Shown here: piece after piece, positions 1-9,802 of the stretch
Numbering within the stretch: position 1 is the first letter of the stretch
How the letters are laid out: each line of letters starts with the position of its first letter
Source of the DNA: Faecalispora sporosphaeroides DSM 1294
GTDB taxonomy: Bacteria > Bacillota > Clostridia > Oscillospirales > Acutalibacteraceae
Assembly (NCBI GenBank): GCA_000383295.1
Contig: KB911068.1
Location: 299,322 to 363,321, forward strand
DNA: 64,000 nucleotides
Direction: 5' to 3'
Made by a program: the position numbers and the translations under genes
The notes under the pieces: model-generated
What the model saw: the letters and a program-made list of their open reading frames with translations, nothing else
What the model was told of the DNA's origin: nothing
Database searches by the model: none

Positions 1-294
1 TCCGCCACCAAGGGGGCGATCGTATCCTTTTCCCGTTCTCTGGCGCTCAACCTGGCGCCAAAAGGCATTCGGGTCAACGCGGTCGCTCCCGGCCCCTTCT
101 GGACTCCGCTTCAGCCGGCCGCCGGTTCTCAGCCGCCGGAAGCAATCCAGTCCTTCGGGGTCAACACCCCCATGAAACGGGCCGGGCAGCCCTTTGAAAT
201 CGCCCCTGCCTATGTTTATCTCGCCTGCGATGACTCCCGCTATATGACCGGCCAGACGCTGCACGTCAACGGCGGGGAATGGATCGGGGGATGA
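1..294 (+). CDS. Short-chain dehydrogenase/reductase, C-terminal part (5' end outside window)
   Basis: The reading frame is open from base 1 to a TGA at 292-294, so only the last 97 residues are present. The visible part matches the C-terminal half of classical SDR oxidoreductases: it starts just after the catalytic Tyr, with the SDR Lys-containing turn (ATKGAIVSFSRSLA), then the conserved IRVNAVAPGPFWTPL segment and the family ending YMTGQTLHVNGGEW. SDRs are cytoplasmic NAD(P)(H)-dependent alcohol/ketone reductases. The substrate cannot be read from this fragment. A strong hairpin follows directly, so this is the last gene of its transcript. The family assignment is secure; the function is open. 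Confidence 0.9.
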   Translation, partial: SATKGAIVSFSRSLALNLAPKGIRVNAVAPGPFWTPLQPAAGSQPPEAIQSFGVNTPMKRAGQPFEIAPAYVYLACDDSRYMTGQTLHVNGGEWIGG

Positions 295-302
295 GCCGCC
301 TT

Positions 303-350
303 CACGAAAAAGCGCCTTCGATTGGTAAAAATCGAAGGCGCTTTTTCGTG
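303..350. terminator. Bidirectional Rho-independent terminator
   Basis: A perfect 20-bp inverted repeat (303-322 with 331-350) surrounds an 8-base loop, with an A-run on the left arm and a T-run on the right arm. It can end the SDR transcript on plus and the msrAB transcript on minus. Confidence 0.9.
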
Positions 351-386
351 CGCAGTGAAGCGGACACATAGGAAGGAAACACCATT

Positions 387-1337
387 TTATCGGACGAGCG
401 GCAGAAGATACCCATAACCCTCGCGCTCCATTTCTTCTTTCGGGATAAACCTTAGTGCGGCGCTGTTGATGCAGTACCGCTGGCCGCCCAGTTCTTTCGG
501 GCCATCCGGGAATACGTGACCCAGATGGGCGTCACCCACGCGGCTTTTGACCTCTGTGCGCAGCATCCCATGAGAGGAATCGGTTTGTTCCCGCACCACA
601 TTGGGGTCGATCGGCTTTGCAAAACTGGGCCACCCGCAGCCGGAATCAAATTTATCGCTGGAAGAAAAAAGCGGCTCACCGGTCGTGATATCCACATAGA
701 TGCCGGGGCGGAATTGGTGGTCGAATTCATTCTGGAACGGCGGCTCCGTCGTCTGCTGCTGCGTCACCTGGTATTGCAGCGGTGTTAAGCGGCCGCGCAG
801 GGCTTCGTCGTCGGGCAAGGAATAGTCCGCGGGGTTCACGACCGCCTGTTTAACCTTTTCAAACTGTGCCGGAGCAATGTGACAATAGCCGCCTGGGTTC
901 TTGTCTAAATATTTCTGGTGGTATTCCTCCGCGGGGAAGTAATTGGAAAGCGGCTTTACCTCAATCGCGATGCGGCGGTCGTATCGCATCTGCAGGCGGG
1001 CCAAAGACTGTTCGATCACCGGCAGATCGTTCGCGTCGGTGTAATAGATTCCCGTGCGGTACTGACGGCCGACGTCGCCGCCCTGCCGGTTGAGCGACAG
1101 CGGATTGATCGAGCCGTAGTACAGCTCCAGCAAAAATTCCAGAGACAGCTTTTGCGGGTCATAAACAACGCGCACCGTTTCGGCGTGCCCGGTGCTTTGA
1201 CTGCAAACCTCTTCATAGGTTGGGCTGTCCGTTGTTCCGTTTGCATAACCGGCCTGTGTGGATAAGACTCCGGGAATAGACGAGAGGTACTTTTCCGTGC
1301 CCCAAAAACAACCGCCCGCTAAATAGATTTCTGACAT
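387..1337 (-). CDS. msrAB: Bifunctional peptide methionine sulfoxide reductase MsrA/MsrB
   Basis: This 316-residue cytoplasmic repair enzyme reduces both S- and R-methionine sulfoxide in oxidised proteins. The N-terminal half is MsrA, with the catalytic Cys in GGCFWG near residue 10. The C-terminal half is MsrB, with the DSGCGWPSF block and the catalytic Cys in [11 protein letters not shown]. The MsrB part has no CxxC zinc pairs at the usual places, which is common in fused forms. The ATG at 1337 is chosen because GGAGG lies 6 bases upstream and the protein then begins right at the MsrA fold ([10 protein letters not shown]); the frame stays open 26 codons further upstream without a ribosome site. 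It is a single-gene unit ending at the 303-350 terminator. Confidence 0.95.
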   Translation of the reverse strand: MSEIYLAGGCFWGTEKYLSSIPGVLSTQAGYANGTTDSPTYEEVCSQSTGHAETVRVVYDPQKLSLEFLLELYYGSINPLSLNRQGGDVGRQYRTGIYYTDANDLPVIEQSLARLQMRYDRRIAIEVKPLSNYFPAEEYHQKYLDKNPGGYCHIAPAQFEKVKQAVVNPADYSLPDDEALRGRLTPLQYQVTQQQTTEPPFQNEFDHQFRPGIYVDITTGEPLFSSSDKFDSGCGWPSFAKPIDPNVVREQTDSSHGMLRTEVKSRVGDAHLGHVFPDGPKELGGQRYCINSAALRFIPKEEMEREGYGYLLPLVR

Positions 1338-1754
1338 ATCGCTGCCTCCGTTCTGATTTTTATTGAGAATAGAACTTTCCTGAAAATCAATGGATGCTGA
1401 TGGCGGCAACCACAAAACCGCATTTTGTTCTGAACAGCGGCTTTATGAGCTTATTATAACATGATAGCAAGTACAAAGCACACGCAGCCGGAAAAAATCG
1501 TTTCCTCAGTCATATGATCCTGTTTCAATGTTCTCTCAGCCGCCCAAAGCTCTGCCTTGGCTTGCGGCGTGAGGTTATCATTATACATCCATAGAAAATT
1601 AGGCTGCAAGACGGTTGAAAATGCATTTTTAACTTAAATTTTATCAATAAATAATTATAACCAAATCACCAATTAACTCTGATGCGTTATATTTGGTAAT
1701 GTTTGGCTTCTATCGCAATACTATTTCATTACTATATGGAGGAAGGAGTAGAAA
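1338..1754. other. Intergenic region upstream of msrAB and of the 1755 frame
   Basis: AT-rich spacer with no convincing gene. On the minus strand a TATAAT (1453-1458) could be the -10 of msrAB, but no good -35 lies 16-18 bases from it. On plus, GGAGGAAGGAG at 1738-1748 is the ribosome site for the frame starting at 1755. Confidence 0.4.
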
Positions 1755-2045
1755 ATGCAAAAGAACGAATCGTCAGTGGGCTTACCCCCAAAATATGAGG
1801 CGGAGTGTACAGAGATCGATCACCTATGCTCACTTGTACAGGAGTGTTAAGGCCTATCAGATAAACATATTCAGACAAGAAAAATCATCGTCACTGCCAC
1901 ATTGGCGAGCCATGTCAGGGAGAAACGGTGTGATGAAATAAGCGACAGCAATGCGATCATTCTTATTTCTGGCGGATTTGCCGCCGAGCCAAGCAAAAGT
2001 TACCATGGTATTTTCATCTTTAAAGAAACTGGAGGTAAAAAATGA
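1755..2045 (+). pseudogene. Small unknown gene interrupted by an in-frame TAA
   Basis: A strong ribosome site precedes the ATG at 1755. The frame reads 31 codons (begins MQKNESSVGLPPKYEAE) to TAA at 1848-1850. The same frame then stays open for 64 more codons and ends in a TGA (2043-2045) that overlaps the ATG of the next gene in the classic ATGA arrangement. The downstream part (KIIVTATLASHVREK, AIILISGGFAAEPSK) has protein-like composition. This suggests a once-intact 96-codon gene translationally coupled to the big secreted protein and now split by a nonsense codon. I do not recognise the family. Alternatives are a genuine 31-residue peptide, or a sequencing error at 1848. Confidence 0.45.
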
Positions 2046-5000
2046 TAAAAAAGCACCTGCGGAATTTTCTTGCCTTTTTATTAGTATTAGCAATAACGAC
2101 ATCATCTGTTATTACTGCCAGTCCTGTAAGTGCCGCTGTTAATCCCGGTGTTGGAGATGTAAAGTTCAAGTGGAGCCGGGATATATTTGAAGGTGTAACA
2201 CTGAACCACATTTTAAGCGATAATGCCACTGGCAGACAAAAAATCTATACAACTGAGTTCAATCCCCAAACCAGCCCGGTGAAGCCGATTTTAAACTATG
2301 GCGACTATGTAATGGGCGGCGATATCATGTCTGAGATGGTGTCTCAGACAGAGCAAGAGGGGAAAAAAGTTATCTTTGCTATCAACGGAGACGCCTACGA
2401 CACTTCTAACGGTGTTTCCAACGGCCTGATGATAAAAGATGGCATTCTGATTTCCACGTCCAACGGAAGTGAAGGCGTAGGATTTAAATCAGACGGAACC
2501 GTTCTTTTCGGCAAAACAGATTTCAATATCATTGCCAACAGTCCGTCTGCATCCATCAAGATTGATCATGTAAACAAAGAGCGCAAGCTGAATACTCAAA
2601 ACGTCTATTTGTTGACCGAGCAATTTGATAAAACAACGCGCTCAACGCAGCCGGGTGTGGAAGTTGTATTGAAAGTGACAACTCCCGGTTACAGCGGAAT
2701 TAGAATTGGTCAGGAAATTACTGCAACCGTGGTTAGCGTGAATCAGGTGGATGAAAATCCAAACGAAAATTCCACCAGTATTCTTCCCGGGCAAATCGTA
2801 TTGTCCAGCCATTCGGAGAGCAGCCAATATGCCGCTCTCAGCGCGCTTCAAAAAGACGAGCAAATCACGATTAACACCCAGAACGCCAACGATGACGTTG
2901 ACTGGAGTAAGGCGGTGCAGGCGCTCGGCATCTTCCACGTTCTTGTCAAAAACGGAACGATAAACGAAGGCCTAATGGGCGATCCCGCCATACACCCTCG
3001 TACAGTTTTCGGAACCAAGGCGGACGGCACGGTGGTTTTGTTTCAATGTGACGGCCGGCAGGCAGGTTTTGCCGCTGGTCTGACTTTTAGGGAAATCGTC
3101 GATTATATGACAGGCCTTGGCTGTGTTAATGTGTTTAACTTTGATGGCGGTGGAAGTTCAACAATAACCGCAACCCTGCCGGGCAAGAAAAATTCCCAAA
3201 TTCTCAACCGCCCGTCCGACGGCCACGAAAGAGCAAACAGCAACGCATTGCTTTTTGTTGCGGACAACTCCCCCGTAGAGGGAAATCCGGTACAAAAGCT
3301 GCACGTGTATCCGGATATTGCGGAGGGCTACAGCAATAAGGTCTTGCTCCTTGAAAACGGAAAGATGAAATTCACCATCGGTGCTACAGATAATAATTAT
3401 CACTACTCTGATTTATCCGGCTCAAAGCCGGTCTACAGCACTCAGGGAGGCATCGGTGAGATTAGCGAGGATGGCGTTCTTTCGGCCGCTGAGGGAGCAC
3501 ACAGCGGCAAGGTGATTGTGCAAGGCCCAAACGGATCCTCCGGTGAAATCACTGTGGATACAGTGGATCAAATAACAAAACTGAATACGGATCGCTCGAT
3601 CTTGTCTGTTGCGCCGGGTGCGACGACGCAGATGTCATTTTCTGCGGAATACAATGGAATTCCGGTTGTCTTAACGAGCGAGGCGTTAACATTTCAGCTG
3701 TCTGATGACGCTCTTGGTTCTATTTCTAAAGATGGAACCTTTACCGCCGCGCAGGCACAGGGGACGGGCTCTCTGAAAATATCCTATAAGGATTATGAGG
3801 TTGCCTTGCCTGTGGAAATTGGGAAGCTGCCGGTACCGCTTAATGACTTTGAGGTTCCCCTGGAGGATGCGGGCTGGAAATGGCAATATACAAACCCGGG
3901 AAACGGTGGTAGTGGCAACGTATCCGTCAACTATGATGAGCGTTTTGTGAAAACGGGAGACGGTTCCCTTCGTATTGACTACGATTTTGCAACGAAGCCC
4001 GCTACCGGAACAGTCGCAATTGAAGTTGGCCCATCAGGAAAACTGCAGCTTGAGGGTCAGCCCAAGGCAATCGGCTGCTGGGTGTACGGGGATGGCAACG
4101 GATCGTGGTTTCGCATTCAGCTTGCCCCCTCAAGTTATGTAGGGGACACATATGTCGACTGGGTAGGCTGGAAATACATTGAGACGGATATTCCCTCAGC
4201 TGCACAATTCCCTTATGTGCTGAAATGGGGAGTGCGTTTACTTTGCACCAAAAACACACCGAACAATTATAAAAAAGGAACCATCTATGTCGACGGACTT
4301 CGGGCGGTCTATGACTTCAAAAACGACGACACGGTAGCGCCTGAGCTGGTGGAGGGCACTGATGTGCTGCCTGAACAGGACGCGATAGATGTCGGCCATC
4401 AGCCCGAAATAAGCATCACTGTACAGGACCCTGTCCGTGGAGGAGAGGCTTATACCGGCATTAATTCCGAGAGAACTAAGCTGTGGATAAACGGCAGAGT
4501 AATGGACAATGTACAGCATGAATTCATGCAAGACGGTTCCGTGCGGATAAGCTATGTGCCTTCTGCGCTTACGAGGCTGCGTTCGGGTGTCAACCGCATC
4601 AAATATCGTGTTGAAGACAATGCGGGAAACAAATTCTTCAAGGAATGGTCCTTTATTGTTGAAGGGTATAATGTTAATCTCGTTGAAACCAAGCCTTTGG
4701 AGGAAAAGGCTGCGGCAGGCAGCACGTTTGACTATATTGTCAATGCCATAGACTACGATAAGTTTCAGGAGTTTAAGTTTGATTTAAACTATAACCCTCG
4801 CTTTGTATCCCTAGAGGCTTCCTCTACCGATGACCGTTTGACGATTGTTCAACAAGAAATCGACAAAGAAGCAGGCACGGTTCGGTATACGCTGAAAGGA
4901 ATGGACAAGCTGAAAAAGGACGACTCGAAGCCCTTAGTCAAGCTTACCTTTAAGGTATCCCAGGAATCCGGTGGGCAAACAGGTATTAAGGTTAACAAGG

Positions 5001-7960
5001 CGATCGTTAAAGAGGTCGGCGAAATTACCGGAACCGACATTTTCCTGGAAGGATATGATCAGGAAATCAGGTTTAAATATACGCTGTCCTGGATGGGTTC
5101 AACTGTAGGCAAGAACACTGTTTTTACTTTAACTGACAGCGACGGAAACCCGGCTGAAAATGTTGCGTTAATCGTGACCGATAGCGACAATCAGCCGGTG
5201 GAATTTACTGAAAAAACCGGAGCGGATGGAAAGGTGACAACAGGTATTTTCGGAGCGTATCCTCCGGATACACGCTTCAAAGTTTGGGCAAAGGACGACT
5301 CGAACGCTCTGAGCAATATTGCAACCATCACGGTGTTCGAGAGTTTGGGCGCTGAACAGCCCGCCATGCTCAGCGTTACGACGGGGGAGAACCCGGCCCA
5401 TGAGGTAGGAATCAGCTGGCAGACGAGTCTGGCAGTCAACAGCGGCGAGGTTATCATCGGCAAGAAAGATGACCTTTCCGACGGAACGCGTTTTGAAGCA
5501 TCTGAGAAAGAAATCGTTACGACGCTCAATACCTATGAGAGATTATATAAGGCTTGGGGGGCCCATATAACGGATTTGGAGCCTGACACCACTTATTACT
5601 ATAAGGTCGGTCAGGGCAGCTCGTACAGTGAGATAAAATCCTTTAAAACCGCTCCGCTTTCAGGGGATCTGACCATTGCTTTTTACGGGGATGTGCAGGG
5701 TTCCTTCAACAAATTTCCTGATACAGCCAATGCCTTAAAATCACTCTATCCGAATGTGGATTTAAGCCTTCTTGCGGGAGATGTTGCCGACAATGGGCAT
5801 ATTTACAGTGACTGGCAGGCTATAGATGCCAACATGGGCGGCCTGCTCTCCTCAGGCATCTGGGCGGCAACAATCGGCAACCATGATTCGTATTTCGATG
5901 CCCAAACCTTTACTTCTTATTTCTATGGACCGGATAATGGAACATATGAAACGGCAAGAAACTACTTTTTTGAAATAGGGGATATCGCCGTATTCAATTT
6001 TGATACGGAATCATTCGATTATGATCCCGATTTCACAGAGCAGATTTCCAAAATGAGAGAAGTATTCGGCAACAGCAAAAAGAAATATAAAATTGTTTTG
6101 ATGCACCGTTCCGCGTACCCTCTCAACTACAATGAGGCGGACGTGAGAGAACTTCATACTGTATTTGATGAATTAAAAGTTGATTTGGTGCTTTCGGGCC
6201 ATGATCATATTCCCAGCCGCACAGTCATGCAGGGCGGGGATAAGGTTTCCTATCCGCTTGGAACACAATATGTAATTGGCGGAACCTCAACGGGCTCAAA
6301 GTATTATACTCCGGATACCAGCAGATCGTGGCTGAACTATTATTATCCGAAGCAGAATCCCGTTTTCTCTGTTCTTAAACTTGAAAACGGCATACTGAAA
6401 TTTGAAACCTATGCAGTAGAAGGTGGATCACCCAAGTTAATCGACTCTTTTGAAATGAACAGAAGAAAGGTTAGCTTTGATTCGTCTGAAATCAGCGGGC
6501 CTGGTTTTATTGAAGATGGAGACAGCGCTGAGTATACAGTACGTGTTCCGGAAGGTCAGACCTTGGATCAGGTAACGGTGAACGGGGAGGCAATAGAACT
6601 TTCCGGGGACAAGTTTACGATCAGTAATGTTCAGCAAGACATCGTGATTGATGTGACCTATAAGGGCGACGCGTCTTTACCTTTCTTGAGTGTAAATACA
6701 ACAACTGGCGGCAGCGTTTCCGGCACCATCAGCGGAAACTATGCACCGGGAACCAAAATCAGCGTTACTGCGACACCCGACAGTGAGTATCGGTTTGCAG
6801 GCTGGACTGTAGACGGTACGACATTAAACAGTACAACGAAAAATCCCGCAGTGTTCAACATGCCAAAGAATGATGTTTCTTTGACGGCGGAGTTTGAGTC
6901 GATTTCAGACCCCGGAGCGCCGAGACTTGATAAAACCAGTCTGACGCTGGAAATTGGTGACACCGCGACAATCAGAGTGCAGAACACGACTCCGGGAGCA
7001 ATAATCTCCTGGAGCAGCAGCGATGAAAGCGTAGCTGCTGTTGACGACGACGGTAAGGTCACTGCTTTGGCGGCTGGAAGTGCTGCTGTTACTGCGAATG
7101 TAGACGGTACGGAGCTGGACTGCGATGTGACGGTCGAGGAAGCGGGCGAAGAAAAGAAACCCTCTCTCAATAAAACCTCACTTTCCCTGAAGAGCGGAAC
7201 GTCTGAGAAACTAAAAGTTCAGAATCTGCCCGATGGTGTGGAGGAGAAGGATATTGTCTGGATATCTGAAAACGAGAAGGTCGCCACGGTTAGCGATAAC
7301 GGACTTGTCAGGGCCGTCGGAGTTGGAAAAACAACGATAATAGCGGAGATAGACGGTGTAACGCTAGCCTGCAGCATAACCGTGACCACAAGATCTTCCG
7401 GCGGCGGCAGTTCGAGTTCGTCGGGGAATTCTTCCAGTAGAAGGACCACCACGATAACTTCCACACCTAAGGCTCCTGTTTCTGTCAAAATGGAGGACGG
7501 CAGGCCGGTGGTGATCTCGACCCCCAAGTCCGGTATCTCGCCGCTGACCGCGGAGCAGGCGGACGCCTTAGCGTCGGCCGGCGTGCTGAATCAGACGGTG
7601 AATCCGGGCGGTGAATGGAACGGCAGGACAACGGGCAAAAATAATGTTGCGCTGGTTATTGATACCAGTACGGCGCAGCTGCAGCCCGGCAATTCTCATC
7701 AACTTAAGATCAGCACATTTGTCGGAGACGGAAGTCAGAAGTTGCGTGTGCGGGCATCACGCGAGGGCTTTGTAAGCATCACGCCGGGCGTGGACGGTAC
7801 GTATACCATCACCGCACTGAGGCAGGTGGAGAATCTCTACATACTGGTGGAGATTCTGGACGCATACGGCAATGTGATGGGTCATTCTTCCATGAGACTG
7901 ACGGCTGCATCCGGTGCAGAAAAGATTATTTTGCCAAACAAGGCTGCTACAATTGCGTAA
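2042..7960 (+). CDS. Large secreted multidomain protein: phosphodiester glycosidase plus purple-acid-phosphatase-like metallophosphoesterase
   Basis: A 1972-residue exported protein with a Sec signal peptide (residues 1-32, ending VSAA). Order of parts: NAGPA/DUF2233 phosphodiester glycosidase domain at about 60-410 (FAINGDAYD, HPRTVFGTK, NFDGGGSST); Ig-like region; a carbohydrate-binding-like beta domain at about 600-770; an Ig-like and a cohesin-like segment at about 880-1010; an Fn3-like lead-in to a calcineurin-type phosphatase at about 1215-1430 with the metal motifs FYGDVQG, AGDVADNG, IGNHDSY, LMHRSAY and SGHDH; a glycine-rich InlB-like repeat near 1545-1620; two Big_2 Ig domains at about 1630-1785; a Ser-rich linker; and an unassigned C-terminal domain. 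There is no LPXTG, SLH or choline-binding anchor, so it is probably released or held through sugar binding. GGAGG sits 7 bases before the ATG. Likely substrates are extracellular sugar phosphodiesters and phosphomonoesters; that is inference. Confidence 0.9.
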   Translation: MIKKHLRNFLAFLLVLAITTSSVITASPVSAAVNPGVGDVKFKWSRDIFEGVTLNHILSDNATGRQKIYTTEFNPQTSPVKPILNYGDYVMGGDIMSEMVSQTEQEGKKVIFAINGDAYDTSNGVSNGLMIKDGILISTSNGSEGVGFKSDGTVLFGKTDFNIIANSPSASIKIDHVNKERKLNTQNVYLLTEQFDKTTRSTQPGVEVVLKVTTPGYSGIRIGQEITATVVSVNQVDENPNENSTSILPGQIVLSSHSESSQYAALSALQKDEQITINTQNANDDVDWSKAVQALGIFHVLVKNGTINEGLMGDPAIHPRTVFGTKADGTVVLFQCDGRQAGFAAGLTFREIVDYMTGLGCVNVFNFDGGGSSTITATLPGKKNSQILNRPSDGHERANSNALLFVADNSPVEGNPVQKLHVYPDIAEGYSNKVLLLENGKMKFTIGATDNNYHYSDLSGSKPVYSTQGGIGEISEDGVLSAAEGAHSGKVIVQGPNGSSGEITVDTVDQITKLNTDRSILSVAPGATTQMSFSAEYNGIPVVLTSEALTFQLSDDALGSISKDGTFTAAQAQGTGSLKISYKDYEVALPVEIGKLPVPLNDFEVPLEDAGWKWQYTNPGNGGSGNVSVNYDERFVKTGDGSLRIDYDFATKPATGTVAIEVGPSGKLQLEGQPKAIGCWVYGDGNGSWFRIQLAPSSYVGDTYVDWVGWKYIETDIPSAAQFPYVLKWGVRLLCTKNTPNNYKKGTIYVDGLRAVYDFKNDDTVAPELVEGTDVLPEQDAIDVGHQPEISITVQDPVRGGEAYTGINSERTKLWINGRVMDNVQHEFMQDGSVRISYVPSALTRLRSGVNRIKYRVEDNAGNKFFKEWSFIVEGYNVNLVETKPLEEKAAAGSTFDYIVNAIDYDKFQEFKFDLNYNPRFVSLEASSTDDRLTIVQQEIDKEAGTVRYTLKGMDKLKKDDSKPLVKLTFKVSQESGGQTGIKVNKAIVKEVGEITGTDIFLEGYDQEIRFKYTLSWMGSTVGKNTVFTLTDSDGNPAENVALIVTDSDNQPVEFTEKTGADGKVTTGIFGAYPPDTRFKVWAKDDSNALSNIATITVFESLGAEQPAMLSVTTGENPAHEVGISWQTSLAVNSGEVIIGKKDDLSDGTRFEASEKEIVTTLNTYERLYKAWGAHITDLEPDTTYYYKVGQGSSYSEIKSFKTAPLSGDLTIAFYGDVQGSFNKFPDTANALKSLYPNVDLSLLAGDVADNGHIYSDWQAIDANMGGLLSSGIWAATIGNHDSYFDAQTFTSYFYGPDNGTYETARNYFFEIGDIAVFNFDTESFDYDPDFTEQISKMREVFGNSKKKYKIVLMHRSAYPLNYNEADVRELHTVFDELKVDLVLSGHDHIPSRTVMQGGDKVSYPLGTQYVIGGTSTGSKYYTPDTSRSWLNYYYPKQNPVFSVLKLENGILKFETYAVEGGSPKLIDSFEMNRRKVSFDSSEISGPGFIEDGDSAEYTVRVPEGQTLDQVTVNGEAIELSGDKFTISNVQQDIVIDVTYKGDASLPFLSVNTTTGGSVSGTISGNYAPGTKISVTATPDSEYRFAGWTVDGTTLNSTTKNPAVFNMPKNDVSLTAEFESISDPGAPRLDKTSLTLEIGDTATIRVQNTTPGAIISWSSSDESVAAVDDDGKVTALAAGSAAVTANVDGTELDCDVTVEEAGEEKKPSLNKTSLSLKSGTSEKLKVQNLPDGVEEKDIVWISENEKVATVSDNGLVRAVGVGKTTIIAEIDGVTLACSITVTTRSSGGGSSSSSGNSSSRRTTTITSTPKAPVSVKMEDGRPVVISTPKSGISPLTAEQADALASAGVLNQTVNPGGEWNGRTTGKNNVALVIDTSTAQLQPGNSHQLKISTFVGDGSQKLRVRASREGFVSITPGVDGTYTITALRQVENLYILVEILDAYGNVMGHSSMRLTAASGAEKIILPNKAATIA

Positions 7961-8015
7961 AAATCCCCATGAGTTTTTTTGGTTTTCATTCTTCTTAATA
8001 GTATAAAAAAGCAAA

Positions 8016-8055
8016 GCAGTAGTACGGATGATTTTTTAAATGTCCGTACTACTGC
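8016..8055. terminator. Hairpin terminator candidate after the secreted protein
   Basis: A perfect 13-bp inverted repeat (8016-8028 with 8043-8055) has a 14-base T-rich loop. The T-tract after it is weak. The remaining spacer 8056-8364 shows no gene and no clear promoter. Confidence 0.55.
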
Positions 8056-8364
8056 TGATTTCTTATGTTCTGCTTATTCAGTTTTGATAATCTCAAACAA
8101 TCTAAAGATTTGTGGTTTGTCTGACCGCGCCGGTGAGCAGACCGACGGAAAGCACGTTATGACAAAGGATGCGGCAATGGGTCTGGTAAAGCGTTCCCGC
8201 AATCTATGAGTTATGTTTAGCTTCATAATTTTATGGGAACCTAACTGAAAACAGGGACATCCACTACGAGATAAAAAATAGTTCTATTTCAAGGATTCAT
8301 TCTTTATGAAATCTTTAAAATTTCTTTTTATAGTGAGAATCAGATGAATGAAAGGAAGGTACTT

Positions 8365-9072
8365 ATGGATTCCTATATTTTACAAACCAAAGACCTGTGT
8401 CGGGATTTCAAGCGGCAACATGCGGTCAGTAATATCTCACTTTCCATCACAAAAAATTCTGTCTACGGCTTGCTCGGACCCAACGGAGCGGGAAAATCGA
8501 CTACCCTGAAAATGATCACCGGTATGCTGCGCCCGACCTCCGGTGAGATCATTTTTGAAGGCCATCCGTGGAGTCGCAAAGATTTAACAAATATCGGCGC
8601 GCTGATCGAATCGCCGCCGCTTTATGAAAACCTCACCGCCAAAGAGAATCTGAAGGTGCGTACTCTGCTGCTGGGTTTACCGGATTCCCGTATTCGAGAG
8701 GTATTGGAAACCGTCAGCCTGACCGACACCGGAAACAAGCGTGCCGGACAGTTTTCGATGGGGATGAAACAGCGTCTTGGCATTGCAATCGCCTTGTTGA
8801 ATCATCCGAAACTGCTGATTCTGGACGAACCCACCAACGGGCTCGATCCAATCGGCATTCAGGATCTGCGTGAGCTGATTCGGTCTTTTCCCGAGCAGGG
8901 CATTACAGTTATCCTGTCGAGCCATATCCTGTCTGAAGTGGAGCTGATCGCAGATCATATCGGTATCATCGCGGGCGGGGTGCTGGGGTATGAAGGCAAG
9001 ATCAGCCCCGGTGAAAATCTGGAATCGCTGTTTATGGAAGTCGTAAGGAACAGCAAAAAGGTGGGTGCGTGA
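8365..9072 (+). CDS. Lantibiotic-protection ABC transporter ATP-binding subunit (LanF type)
   Basis: This 235-residue ATPase energises a LanFEG/CprABC-like transporter that expels or clears lanthipeptides and other cationic antimicrobial peptides from the membrane. It has Walker A (GPNGAGKST), signature (FSMGMKQRLGIA), Walker B (LLILDEPTNGLDP) and the H-loop (SSHIL). The Q-loop position reads GALIESPPLY: a Glu replaces the usual Gln, the E-loop trait known for bacteriocin-protection transporters. ATG 8365 is preferred over 8344 because GGAAGG lies 5-6 bases upstream. The next four genes complete the set: two permeases, an immunity lipoprotein and a two-component system. No lantibiotic precursor or modification genes are visible nearby, so its job is resistance. 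Confidence 0.93.
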   Translation: MDSYILQTKDLCRDFKRQHAVSNISLSITKNSVYGLLGPNGAGKSTTLKMITGMLRPTSGEIIFEGHPWSRKDLTNIGALIESPPLYENLTAKENLKVRTLLLGLPDSRIREVLETVSLTDTGNKRAGQFSMGMKQRLGIAIALLNHPKLLILDEPTNGLDPIGIQDLRELIRSFPEQGITVILSSHILSEVELIADHIGIIAGGVLGYEGKISPGENLESLFMEVVRNSKKVGA

Positions 9073-9073
9073 C

Positions 9074-9802
9074 ATGGGCCGGTATTTTCAGGCGGAAAAC
9101 CTGAAGTTGAAGCGTACCTTTGCGCGGAAACTCATCCTGTTTGCTCCGCTCGCCACACTGCTCCTGACATGGTCTTTAGCGGCTATCTGGTTTCAAGTGA
9201 ACGCTTTTAACTGGTGGTACATCCTTTTGATGCCCGGATTGATTGCTCTGATTTGCACTCTTTCCGACCAGAAAGAAACGAAGAAGCTGGAATATCGCGG
9301 CGTTCTTTCGCTGCCGGTTTCACTGAAAAAGGTCTGGATAGCGAAAAACTTGACGCTGGTCTTTTACGCAGCGCTATCAAATCTTGTTTTATTGATTGGA
9401 ATTTTGCTTGGCGGTTCCTTTGTTCCGAACCCATTACCGTTCGGAGCCTCTTGTCTTGGGATGTTTCTCATTTTCATAAGCTCTTTATGGCAAATTCCGC
9501 TTTGCCTGTTTTTATCCAGAAAAGTCGGCATGGTTGGAACGGTTATCCTTCAGGTTGGCATTGGTGACGTGCTCGGCATACTATTTGCAACAAAGTCAAA
9601 TTGGTGGCTCTGCCCTTACAGCTGGACAGCACGAATGATAACGCCGGTACTCGGAATTCTTCCGAACGGAACCCTCGCACCGAGCGGCGACCCGCTGTTG
9701 AATCCGTCTGTTGTTCCCATAGGAATTGCACTATCTCTGGTGTTGTTTGCGCTGCTGCTGCTTGCCACGACTGTATGGTTTTCGAGACAGGAGGCGAGGT
9801 AA
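9074..9802 (+). CDS. Lantibiotic-protection ABC transporter permease (LanE/MutE type)
   Basis: A 242-residue integral membrane protein with about six hydrophobic segments, beginning GRYFQAENLKLKRTF, the amphipathic lead typical of LanE/LanG permeases. It pairs with the next gene to form the membrane channel driven by the ATPase at 8365. The ATG at 9074 is one base after the ATPase stop; a GTG at 9065 inside the ATPase gene is the alternative start. It is translationally coupled in the operon. Confidence 0.88.
   Translation: MGRYFQAENLKLKRTFARKLILFAPLATLLLTWSLAAIWFQVNAFNWWYILLMPGLIALICTLSDQKETKKLEYRGVLSLPVSLKKVWIAKNLTLVFYAALSNLVLLIGILLGGSFVPNPLPFGASCLGMFLIFISSLWQIPLCLFLSRKVGMVGTVILQVGIGDVLGILFATKSNWWLCPYSWTARMITPVLGILPNGTLAPSGDPLLNPSVVPIGIALSLVLFALLLLATTVWFSRQEAR

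Noticed and set aside
7979..8209. A 76-codon plus-strand frame after the secreted protein
   Set aside because: It spans the terminator hairpin, and has no ribosome site and no protein-like pattern.
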